A stretch of DNA of 64,000 bases from Streptomyces sp. WAC05374 (GTDB lineage Bacteria > Actinomycetota > Actinomycetes > Streptomycetales > Streptomycetaceae): positions 1-64,000 of the forward strand of contig NZ_SMNQ01000023.1 in the NCBI RefSeq assembly GCF_004353505.1, read 5' to 3'. The position numbers were made by a program, and so were the translations under genes. The notes under the pieces are model-generated. The model was not told where the DNA came from and did not search any database. It worked only from the letters and a program-made list of their open reading frames with translations. Numbering within the stretch: position 1 is the stretch's first letter; every line of letters starts with the position of its first letter. Below, piece after piece: positions 37,295 to 44,559 of this stretch.

Positions 37295-38448
37295 GCGAGG
37301 ACGAACGGCTGCGGCGCTGGCGCCTGGTGCTGGGCGGAGGAGAGGCCGACGGCACGGGCCACGTGCCGGCCGGTACCGATGCCGCGATGGACGGCACGCT
37401 GGCCGCGCTGTACGGGGAGAAGGGCGCCCACGGGCGAGGCGGGCGGGAGCGGTCGGCGGGACTGGGCGGCTCGGCTCCGTCCGTCGCCCGCTGGCTCGGC
37501 GACATCCGCACCTACTTTCCCAGCTCGGTCGTGCAGGTGATGCAGCGTGACGCGATCGACCGGCTCGGGCTGTCGACGCTGCTGCTGGAGCCCGAGATGC
37601 TCGAGGCCGTCGAGGCGGACGTCCACCTCGTCGGCACCCTGCTCTCGCTCAACAAGGCGATGCCCGAGACGACGAGGGAAACGGCACGGGCCGTCGTGCG
37701 CAAGGTCGTGGACGACCTGGAGAAGCGGCTCGCCACCCGCACCCGCGCCACGCTCACCGGCGCGCTCGACCGCAGTGCCCGCGTCAGCCGCCCGCGCCAC
37801 CGGGACATCGACTGGGACCGCACCATCCGGGCGAACCTGAAGAACTACCTCCCGGAGTACCGCACGATCGTGCCCGAGCGGCTCATCGGGTACGGGAGGG
37901 CCGCGCAGTCCGTGAAGAAGGACGTGGTGCTCTGCATCGACCAGTCCGGTTCGATGGCGGCGTCCGTGGTGTACGCCTCGGTGTTCGGAGCCGTCCTGGC
38001 CTCCATGCGCTCCATCGCCACCCGGCTCGTCGTCTTCGACACGGCCGTCGTCGACCTCACCGACCAGCTCGACGACCCCGTCGACGTCCTGTTCGGCACG
38101 CAGCTCGGCGGGGGCACGGACATCAACCGGGCGCTGGCGTACTGCCAGTCGCAGATCACCCGCCCCGCCGACACCGTCGTCGTCCTGATCAGCGACCTCT
38201 ACGAGGGCGGCATCCGCGACGAGATGCTCAAGCGGGTGGCCGCCATGAAGGCGTCGGGCGTGCAGTTCGTCGCGCTGCTCGCGCTCTCCGACGAGGGCGC
38301 ACCGGCGTACGACCGCGAACACGCGGCGGCCCTCGCGGCGTTGGGCGCACCGGCGTTCGCGTGCACCCCCGACCTCTTCCCGGAGGTGATGGCGGCGGCG
38401 ATCGAGAAGCGGCCCCTGCCCATACCGGACATGGCGACTCATCAGTAA
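37291..38448 (+). CDS. VWA-domain protein (YehP/CoxE-like), MoxR-cluster member
   Basis: A 385-residue protein starting with ATG that overlaps the previous stop by 4 nt. The helical N-terminal half (to about residue 205) is followed by a von Willebrand factor A domain with an intact metal-ion-dependent adhesion site: DQSGS at 217-221, Thr276 in GGGTD and Asp302 in SDLYEG. No signal peptide or membrane helix is seen, so it is cytoplasmic. VWA proteins of this kind are the working partners of MoxR ATPases. A hairpin with a single bulge (38495-38524) about 46 nt after the stop may terminate the operon. Confidence 0.88.
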   Translation: MSEDERLRRWRLVLGGGEADGTGHVPAGTDAAMDGTLAALYGEKGAHGRGGRERSAGLGGSAPSVARWLGDIRTYFPSSVVQVMQRDAIDRLGLSTLLLEPEMLEAVEADVHLVGTLLSLNKAMPETTRETARAVVRKVVDDLEKRLATRTRATLTGALDRSARVSRPRHRDIDWDRTIRANLKNYLPEYRTIVPERLIGYGRAAQSVKKDVVLCIDQSGSMAASVVYASVFGAVLASMRSIATRLVVFDTAVVDLTDQLDDPVDVLFGTQLGGGTDINRALAYCQSQITRPADTVVVLISDLYEGGIRDEMLKRVAAMKASGVQFVALLALSDEGAPAYDREHAAALAALGAPAFACTPDLFPEVMAAAIEKRPLPIPDMATHQ

Positions 38449-38553
38449 CACGGGGCTTGCGTCACCCGGGGATGTTCGTGCAAGCATCAGCGCGACGTAC
38501 GCGGAAGGCGATGTTCCGCGACGTGCTCCGCGAAGGGGGAGGAACCGGTCGCC

Positions 38554-39645
38554 GTGACCGCCGCAGCAGCCGTCGCCCCTGTCACCGCTCCGCGCCCCGC
38601 GCGTGGAGCGGCGGCGCGGCGCGCCCTGGCGGTCGTGCTGTTCCTCGGGGGCCTGCTGGCCCTCGGCATCCTCCTCGGCGGCCCGGCGCACGCGGCGGAC
38701 CGGCCCCCGGCCCGGCCGGACGCGACGGGGCCGGCGACCGGTGCCGAGCCGGGCGCCCTGCCCGGTGCGGCCGTGTCCGATGCCCTGCCGGGCGCCGGCA
38801 CCCGAACCCCGGGCACCCCGCCCACCCCGGGCACCCCGCCCACCCCGGGCACCCCGCCCACCCCGGGCACCCCGCCCACCCCGGGCACCCCGGGCGCCCC
38901 GGCACTCGGCACCACCGTCCCCGGCGCCACCGCCCAGGACGCCACCGTCCCCGGCGCCACCGCCCAGGACGCCACCGTCCCCGGCCTCACCGCCCAGGAC
39001 GTCACCCTCCCCGGCACCACCGCCCCCGCCCCCGCCCTCCCCGGCCTCACCGCCCCGGCCCTGACCCCCCACGACGTCACCGTCGCCGGGGTCACCGTCC
39101 TGGGCGCCGTGCAGGATGCCGGGGCCGGCCTGCCGGGGCGGCCGGAGTGGCCGGGGGTGCCGGCCGACGGCGCCGTAGCGGTGACGCCTCCGGCGCCCGA
39201 CGTGCCCGGCGCTCACCAGGCGGCGCAGGGTCCCCCGGCCGGGCACGCCGTGCCGGTGACCGCCCCGCCCGGCACGCCCAAGCCCGAGGTCACCACCGCC
39301 CGCACCCCGGCCACCACCGCCGCGCCCGCCCTGTGCGCGGGGCAGGGGTGGGCGTACGGGCACGCCGTCATCGACGCCCGTTCCGCACAGGACGGGCACC
39401 ACGGGCGGGACCGGCGGGCGGACGCGGTGATCGCCGCCCCGCTGCCCTTCGCGCCCGGCCCGTGCCCCGGCGGCGCCGCCCGGCAGTCCGCGGCCGGTGA
39501 CGGCGGCACGCCCCGCGCGGGCGAGCAGCACGCCGTGACGTCCGCCGTGGACGCGCACCCCGGCCCGGTGCGGGGCGCCGCACTGCCGGCCACCGCCGCG
39601 TCCGTCCAGGACCGGCCCCACAACATCCTCGAATTCCCCGGCTAG
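38554..39645 (+). CDS. Secreted Pro/Ala/Thr-rich repeat protein, function unknown
   Basis: A 363-residue protein with a GTG start and GGAGGA upstream. A hydrophobic signal helix (VVLFLGGLLALGILLGG) precedes AHA-AD. The mature part is low complexity: TPGTPP repeats from a perfect 18-nt DNA array, then three 10-residue TVPGATAQDA-type units, and Pro/Ala-rich spacer. There are only two Cys residues, near CAGQGW and CPGG. No folded domain is recognisable. It may be a wall-spanning or matrix protein. The next gene downstream encodes another exported repeat protein 91 nt away. Confidence 0.65.
   Translation: MTAAAAVAPVTAPRPARGAAARRALAVVLFLGGLLALGILLGGPAHAADRPPARPDATGPATGAEPGALPGAAVSDALPGAGTRTPGTPPTPGTPPTPGTPPTPGTPPTPGTPGAPALGTTVPGATAQDATVPGATAQDATVPGLTAQDVTLPGTTAPAPALPGLTAPALTPHDVTVAGVTVLGAVQDAGAGLPGRPEWPGVPADGAVAVTPPAPDVPGAHQAAQGPPAGHAVPVTAPPGTPKPEVTTARTPATTAAPALCAGQGWAYGHAVIDARSAQDGHHGRDRRADAVIAAPLPFAPGPCPGGAARQSAAGDGGTPRAGEQHAVTSAVDAHPGPVRGAALPATAASVQDRPHNILEFPG
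38809..38880 (+). repeat. Four perfect 18-nt tandem repeats (TPGTPP-coding)
   Basis: Four identical copies of an 18-nt unit, CCGGGCACCCCGCCCACC, run from 38809 to 38880. A second array of about 30-nt units (TVPGATAQDA-coding) follows at about 38911-39000. Both lie inside the secreted-protein gene and are likely to vary in copy number. Confidence 0.9.
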
Positions 39646-39736
39646 GGCAGCCCTTCCCCCGCTCATGACCTGCCGCGCGGGGGCGGGACAGGTCTGCCCG
39701 CCGTTTCGACACGAATTCGAAGGAACCGACGCACCC

Positions 39737-40648
39737 ATGCACAAGAACATCCGCCGCTCCATAGCCGTCGCCGCCACCGCCACGGGTATGTGGGCGATCG
39801 GCACCACCGCCGCCGGCGCGACCGAGGTGTCGGTCTCGGTGCCGCTCTCCACGCCCGACCAGGCGGCCGTCGCCACCGACACCGCCGTCGACACCGCCGT
39901 CGACGCGGCCGCCGGCACGACCGCCGGGGTGATCGCGGACGGCACCACCGCCGCCACCACCCAGGCCCAGGGCGCCCAGCACGCCACCCAGCAGGTCACC
40001 GAGGACGTCCACACCGACGTCCGGTACGCGTCCGCGCAGGTCCAGGGCGTGGGCGGCGAGGTGTACGGCGAGGCGCAGGGCGAGATCGACTACCTCTTCG
40101 GCCCGCTCGACGCCTTCGCCCACGAGGTGCAGAGCGACCCGGTCGCCACGGCCACCCCGCTCGCGGACGCCGCCTTCCAGGACACGCTGCCCCCCGTCGC
40201 GTACCGCGCCGTCCAGTCCGCCGTGCCGGTCGCGGGCCAGGCCGCCGGTGACGCGGGCGTCCTCGTGGAGGACGTGGTCTCGGACGCGTACCCCTTCGCC
40301 GAGGGTGTCGTCTCCGGCGTCCAGCCGCTGGCCGGCGGCGTGGCGGGCCAGGTGGACCCGTTCGCCGACGGCGTCACCGGCTCCGTGCGGCCGCTGGTCG
40401 AGGCCGTCGCCGACCAGGTCCAGCCGGTCGCCCAGGGGGTCGGCGGCAGCGCGACGGGCCTGGCGTACGGCGTGACGGGCGAGGCGGCGCCGTTCGCGCA
40501 CGACGTGACCGCCGGTGTGCAGCCCCTCGCGACCGGCCTGGCGCAGGGCGTGACCTCCGACGTCCAGCCGCTCGGCGGCAACGCCGTCTCGGGCGTGCAG
40601 GGCACGGTCGGCACCGTCACCCCGGACTACCTCCCGTACGGCCTGTGA
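39737..40648 (+). CDS. Secreted protein with degenerate Gly/Val/Pro repeats, function unknown
   Basis: A 303-residue exported protein with signal peptide MHKNIRRSIAVAATATGMWA and cleavage near AGA-TEV. The mature sequence has no Cys. Its C-terminal half consists of degenerate units of about 11-14 residues resembling PFADGVTGSVRPL and QVQPVAQGVGGS, which suggests a regular amphipathic or beta arrangement. AAGGAA lies upstream of the ATG. I do not recognise the family. It is followed by a hairpin terminator. Confidence 0.7.
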   Translation: MHKNIRRSIAVAATATGMWAIGTTAAGATEVSVSVPLSTPDQAAVATDTAVDTAVDAAAGTTAGVIADGTTAATTQAQGAQHATQQVTEDVHTDVRYASAQVQGVGGEVYGEAQGEIDYLFGPLDAFAHEVQSDPVATATPLADAAFQDTLPPVAYRAVQSAVPVAGQAAGDAGVLVEDVVSDAYPFAEGVVSGVQPLAGGVAGQVDPFADGVTGSVRPLVEAVADQVQPVAQGVGGSATGLAYGVTGEAAPFAHDVTAGVQPLATGLAQGVTSDVQPLGGNAVSGVQGTVGTVTPDYLPYGL

Positions 40649-40691
40649 CCGGGAATCGGGCCCGCGCCTGATCCGGTACGAAATCCGTAGC

Positions 40692-40726
40692 AACGGGCGG
40701 TCTCACAGCCGGTGGGGCCGCCCGTT
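40692..40726 (+). terminator. Hairpin terminator after the secreted repeat protein
   Basis: A 9-bp stem (40692-40700 with 40718-40726, 17-nt loop) ending in TTT lies 44 nt after the stop codon. Confidence 0.65.
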
Positions 40727-40740
40727 TGAGGTCCGTGCTT

Positions 40741-40754
40741 GTGACAGGTATCAC
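40741..40754. promoter_or_regulatory. Candidate Crp-type operator upstream of sucC
   Basis: GTGACAGGTATCAC is a partial palindrome. On the complementary strand it reads GTG-N6-GTCAC, which fits the GTG-N6-GNCAC motif reported for Streptomyces Crp. It also resembles the classical TGTGA-N6-TCAC site. It lies 179 nt before the sucC start. Confidence 0.45.
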
Positions 40755-40932
40755 CGCTCCGGTGTGATCTGCGATTTAGGTGCCCCGGTCTCACGGGGAT
40801 AACCTGCGAGACGGACATGCCGCGTCCACGGACACCGTGTACGCCTCCCTTGTGACAGCGCAGTCACGTTGCCCTCCGCGGCACGCCCACGCAGACAACG
40901 AACCGCGATCACCAGAAAAGGGACGGACGCGC

Positions 40933-42111
40933 GTGGACCTGTTCGAGTACCAGGCGAGGGACCTCTTCGCCAAGCACGGTGTACCGGTGCTGGCCGGTGA
41001 AGTCATCGACACGCCTGAGGCGGCGCGCGAGGCGACCGAGCGACTGGGCGGCCGTTCGGTCGTCAAGGCGCAGGTGAAGGTCGGCGGCCGCGGCAAGGCC
41101 GGTGGCGTCAAGCTGGCCGCCACGCCGGACGAGGCCGTCGCCCGCGCGACGGACATCCTCGGTATGGACATCAAGGGCCACACGGTCCACAAGGTGATGA
41201 TCGCCGAGACGGCGCCCGAGATCGCCGAGGAGTACTACGTCTCGTACCTCCTCGACCGCACCAACCGCACCTTCCTCGCCATGGCGTCCGTCGAGGGCGG
41301 CATGGACATCGAGGAAGTCGCGGCCACCAAGCCCGAGGCCCTGGCGAAGATCCCGGTCGACGCCAACGAGGGCGTCACCGAGGCCAAGGCCCGCGAGATC
41401 GTCGAGGCCGCGAAGTTCCCGGCCGAGGTCAAGGACCAGGTCGCCGAGATCCTCGTGACCCTGTGGAAGACCTTCGTCGCCGAGGACGCCCTCCTCGTCG
41501 AGGTCAACCCGCTGGCCAAGGTCGCCGACGGCCGGGTCATCGCGCTCGACGGCAAGGTGTCCCTGGACGCCAACGCCGACTTCCGCCAGCCCGAGCACGA
41601 GGCGCTCGAGGACAAGGCCGCAGCCAACCCGCTCGAGGCTGCCGCCAAGGCCAAGAACCTCAACTACGTCAAGCTCGACGGCGAGGTCGGCATCATCGGC
41701 AACGGCGCGGGTCTGGTCATGTCGACCCTCGACGTCGTCGCCTACGCCGGTGAGGCGCACGGCGGCGTCAAGCCCGCCAACTTCCTCGACATCGGTGGCG
41801 GCGCCTCCGCCCAGGTCATGGCGAACGGCCTGGAGATCATCCTCGGCGACCCGGACGTCAAGTCCGTCTTCGTCAACGTCTTCGGTGGCATCACCGCCTG
41901 TGACGAGGTCGCCAACGGCATCGTCCAGGCCCTGAAGCTGCTCGCCGACAAGGGCGAGGAAGTCACCAAGCCGCTGGTCGTGCGCCTCGACGGCAACAAC
42001 GCGGAGCTGGGTCGCAAGATCCTGTCGGACGCCAACCACCCGCTCGTGCAGCGCGTGGACACCATGGACGGCGCGGCCGACAAGGCCGCCGAGCTCGCGG
42101 CTGCGAAGTAA
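40933..42111 (+). CDS. sucC: Succinate-CoA ligase, beta subunit
   Basis: A 392-residue subunit with an N-terminal ATP-grasp domain (MDLFEYQARDLF, then KAQVKVGGRGKAGG) and a C-terminal CoA-ligase domain containing the GGASAQVMANG and NVFGGITACDEVA motifs. With SucD it interconverts succinyl-CoA and succinate while making ATP or GTP in the TCA cycle. The GTG at 40933 is chosen because it starts the canonical MDLFEYQ sequence, with GGGACGG upstream. sucD follows 20 nt later, so the two are one operon. Confidence 0.97.
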   Translation: MDLFEYQARDLFAKHGVPVLAGEVIDTPEAAREATERLGGRSVVKAQVKVGGRGKAGGVKLAATPDEAVARATDILGMDIKGHTVHKVMIAETAPEIAEEYYVSYLLDRTNRTFLAMASVEGGMDIEEVAATKPEALAKIPVDANEGVTEAKAREIVEAAKFPAEVKDQVAEILVTLWKTFVAEDALLVEVNPLAKVADGRVIALDGKVSLDANADFRQPEHEALEDKAAANPLEAAAKAKNLNYVKLDGEVGIIGNGAGLVMSTLDVVAYAGEAHGGVKPANFLDIGGGASAQVMANGLEIILGDPDVKSVFVNVFGGITACDEVANGIVQALKLLADKGEEVTKPLVVRLDGNNAELGRKILSDANHPLVQRVDTMDGAADKAAELAAAK

Positions 42112-42131
42112 GGGACGAGGTCAGAAACACC

Positions 42132-43016
42132 ATGGCTATCTTCCTGACCAAGGAAAGCAAGGTCATCGTCCAGGGCATGACCGGTGCCACGGGCATGAAG
42201 CACACCAAGCTCATGCTGGGTGACGGCACCAACATCGTCGGTGGCGTGAACCCGCGCAAGGCGGGCACGACCGTCGACTTCGACGGCACCGAGGTCCCCG
42301 TCTTCGGTTCCGTCAAGGAAGCGATGGAGAAGACCGGCGCCGACGTCTCCGTCCTCTTCGTGCCGCCGGCCTTCGCCAAGGCCGCCGTCGTCGAGGCCAT
42401 CGACGCCGAGATCCCGCTGGCCGTCGTGATCACCGAGGGCATCGCGGTCCACGACTCCGCCGCGTTCTACGCGTACGCGGTGGAGAAGGGCAACAAGACC
42501 CGGATCATCGGCCCGAACTGCCCCGGCCTGATCACCCCCGGCCAGTCCAACGCCGGCATCATCCCGGGCGACATCACCAAGCCCGGCCGGATCGGTCTCG
42601 TGTCCAAGTCCGGCACGCTGACGTACCAGATGATGTACGAGCTGCGCGACATCGGCTTCTCGTCCGCCGTCGGCATCGGTGGCGACCCGGTCATCGGCAC
42701 CACCCACATCGACGCGCTCGCGGCCTTCGAGGCCGACCCCGAGACCGAGCTGATCGTGATGATCGGTGAGATCGGTGGCGACGCGGAGGAGCGGGCGGCC
42801 GACTTCATCAAGGCCAACGTCACCAAGCCGGTCGTCGGCTACGTCGCGGGCTTCACCGCCCCCGAGGGCAAGACGATGGGCCACGCCGGTGCGATCGTGT
42901 CCGGCTCGTCCGGCACCGCGCAGGCGAAGAAGGAGGCCCTCGAGGCCGCGGGCGTCAAGGTCGGCAAGACGCCGACCGAGACGGCCAAGCTGGCGCGCGC
43001 CATCCTCGCGGGCTGA
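42132..43016 (+). CDS. sucD: Succinate-CoA ligase, alpha subunit
   Basis: A 294-residue subunit with an N-terminal CoA-binding Rossmann domain (IVQGMTGATGMKHT), the CoA-ligase domain and the active-site His251 in GHAGAIV that is phosphorylated during catalysis. The length and all major motifs (GPNCPGLITPG, VSKSGTLTYQ) are standard. It forms the heteromer with SucC. Confidence 0.97.
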   Translation: MAIFLTKESKVIVQGMTGATGMKHTKLMLGDGTNIVGGVNPRKAGTTVDFDGTEVPVFGSVKEAMEKTGADVSVLFVPPAFAKAAVVEAIDAEIPLAVVITEGIAVHDSAAFYAYAVEKGNKTRIIGPNCPGLITPGQSNAGIIPGDITKPGRIGLVSKSGTLTYQMMYELRDIGFSSAVGIGGDPVIGTTHIDALAAFEADPETELIVMIGEIGGDAEERAADFIKANVTKPVVGYVAGFTAPEGKTMGHAGAIVSGSSGTAQAKKEALEAAGVKVGKTPTETAKLARAILAG

Positions 43017-43053
43017 CCTCGGGCACAGCCGCACAGCCGCACAGCCGCACGGC

Positions 43054-43097
43054 CGACGGGCCCGTCACCGGACGAAAGTCCGGTGACGGGCCCGTCG
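43054..43097. terminator. 20-bp GNRA-capped terminator after sucCD
   Basis: A perfect 20-bp stem (43054-43073 with 43078-43097) is closed by the tetraloop GAAA, 37 nt after the sucD stop. No T tract follows. The same architecture is found after purH. Confidence 0.9.
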
Positions 43098-43160
43098 TCG
43101 TGCGCGGCCGGCCATGCCCGTGGGCCGCTGTCGTCGTGCGCGGCCGGCCATGCCCGTGGG
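43094..43160. repeat. Two 31-nt direct repeats between sucD and the regulator gene
   Basis: Two perfect 31-nt copies (43094-43124 and 43130-43160, period 36) begin GTCGTCGTGCGCGGCC and contain the palindrome GGCCGGCC. The first copy starts inside the right arm of the sucD terminator. They fill the convergent intergenic gap. Confidence 0.85.
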
Positions 43161-43183
43161 GCCCTTCCGCGTGCCGGGGCGCG

Positions 43184-44443
43184 TCAGTGGGCGTCCGGGA
43201 CGAGGCGGGCGGGCCCGGTGACCGGCTCGGAGCGGAGGCGGTCGCGCAGGGCCTGGTCCTGGGCCGTCAGCCGCTGGGGGCCGCTGAGCACCGGAACGCC
43301 GCCGACCGCCTCGCCCGGTGCCAGCGGCGGGCGGTAGCTGGTCGGCGCGGTGGCCAGGGTGAACGCGGTCGCGCCGACGATCACCGCGGTCAGCCCGACG
43401 GCCGCCCGCGTCCAGAGCCTCGCCCGGCGTTCGCTGCCGCTGCGCACCGTCCTGGCGGGGGCGAGCACCATGGCGGGGCCCTTGGCGAGCAGCGAGGCCA
43501 GCCGTTGGTGGAGGACCGCCGGGTCGGCGAGCTCGGGAACCCGTTCGGCGAGGACCTCGCGGGCGTGCAGGACGCGGTTGCCGGCGGCCGGCGTGCTGGC
43601 CTCCGTCTCGGCCGCCGTCTCCGGCAGGTCCAGGCCGAGGCCGTCGTACAGCAGCAGCGTGCGGCGGTACGCGGGCGGCAGCTCCAGCAGCGCGCCCCGC
43701 AGCGCCTGGGCGGCGCGGTCGGTGGCGGGGGCGTCGGGGTGCCGGTACGAGCGGCGCAGCCGGTGCCAGGGGGACAGGGCGTACTCGTGCGTCGCCGCCC
43801 TCACCCAACCGGCCGGGTCCCGGTCGACCGCTACCTCCGGCCATCGCTCCCAGGCCAGGTGGAAGGCGTACTCGACGGCCTCGCGGGAGAGCCGGCGCCG
43901 CCCGGTGAGCAGGTAGGCCTGCTGGACGAGGCCGGGAGCGGCGTACGCGTACAGCGCGTCGAACGCGTCGGCGGGCGCGGCGACGGTCCCGTCCGCGGTC
44001 CCGCTCCCGGCCGGAGCCCCGTTGCCACCGCCGGCCGGAGCCCCGCTCCCACCGCCGGCCGGAGTTCCGGTCCCGCTCCCGCTCTTTGTCGCGGTCCCAC
44101 GTCCGGTCCCGGTCCCGGTGTCGCGAGGCGGCGGCTCGGAGCCCGCCGCCGGGGCCGGCTGCCCGGCTCGTGCGGCCGGTCGCGGCCCGCGCCCGGGGTC
44201 TTGCGACGGCTCACGGGGCGGGCTCTCCGGGTCGGCGGCGCCCAGGAGCCTCGCGTACAGCTCGCGCTTGCGCCCGCGCGGGGCGGTGCGCCCGGTCTCC
44301 CAGGAGCGCACGGTCGCGCGGGTGACGCCGACGAGCTGGGCGAGCTGTTCCTCCGTCATGGACATCGCCTCGCGCAGCCGGCGCCGCTCCTTGGGGGACG
44401 GCAGCGGGGGCGCGGAACGCGTGGTCGTCGTGGTCCGGGTCAT
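43184..44443 (-). CDS. XRE helix-turn-helix / sigma-factor-like regulator with membrane anchor
   Basis: A 419-residue protein. An XRE-type helix-turn-helix (about residues 20-65, LREAMSMTEEQLAQLVGVT...TVRSWETGR) is followed by a Pro/Gly-rich linker with GAPAGG repeats. Next comes a helical region resembling ECF sigma factor segments (VQQAYLLTGRRRLSREAVEYAF, then LLELPPAYRRTLLLYDGLG), and finally one transmembrane helix near residue 345 with a short extracytoplasmic tail. The combination suggests a membrane-tethered transcriptional regulator. The ATG at 44443 has only a weak ribosome site; an AT-rich tract (44475-44497) upstream may carry the promoter. Convergent with sucCD. Confidence 0.75.
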   Translation of the reverse strand: MTRTTTTTRSAPPLPSPKERRRLREAMSMTEEQLAQLVGVTRATVRSWETGRTAPRGRKRELYARLLGAADPESPPREPSQDPGRGPRPAARAGQPAPAAGSEPPPRDTGTGTGRGTATKSGSGTGTPAGGGSGAPAGGGNGAPAGSGTADGTVAAPADAFDALYAYAAPGLVQQAYLLTGRRRLSREAVEYAFHLAWERWPEVAVDRDPAGWVRAATHEYALSPWHRLRRSYRHPDAPATDRAAQALRGALLELPPAYRRTLLLYDGLGLDLPETAAETEASTPAAGNRVLHAREVLAERVPELADPAVLHQRLASLLAKGPAMVLAPARTVRSGSERRARLWTRAAVGLTAVIVGATAFTLATAPTSYRPPLAPGEAVGGVPVLSGPQRLTAQDQALRDRLRSEPVTGPARLVPDAH

Positions 44444-44559
44444 GGCCGGACCCCGGCAGGGCTGCACTCGACGAAAAAGTACATAACCGTATATTGCGCG
44501 CCACACCGGCCATTCTCCCGTTACGTGGATCAAGCGCGTGTCGTTGGCAGCATGGCGCC

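Noticed and set aside
35149..38448. 1099-codon plus-strand frame reading across DUF5682 into the VWA gene
   Set aside because: Only its 3' part (from 37291) is the VWA gene; the upstream part is a +1 shadow of DUF5682, rich in Arg and Pro, so there is no real fusion.
38809..39000. Repeat array considered as CRISPR
   Set aside because: The units are contiguous, without spacers, in frame and code for TPGTPP and TVPGATAQDA repeats.
36565..40014. 1149-codon minus-strand frame across several genes
   Set aside because: Low-complexity shadow, contradicted by four plus-strand genes with signal peptides, domain motifs and ribosome sites.
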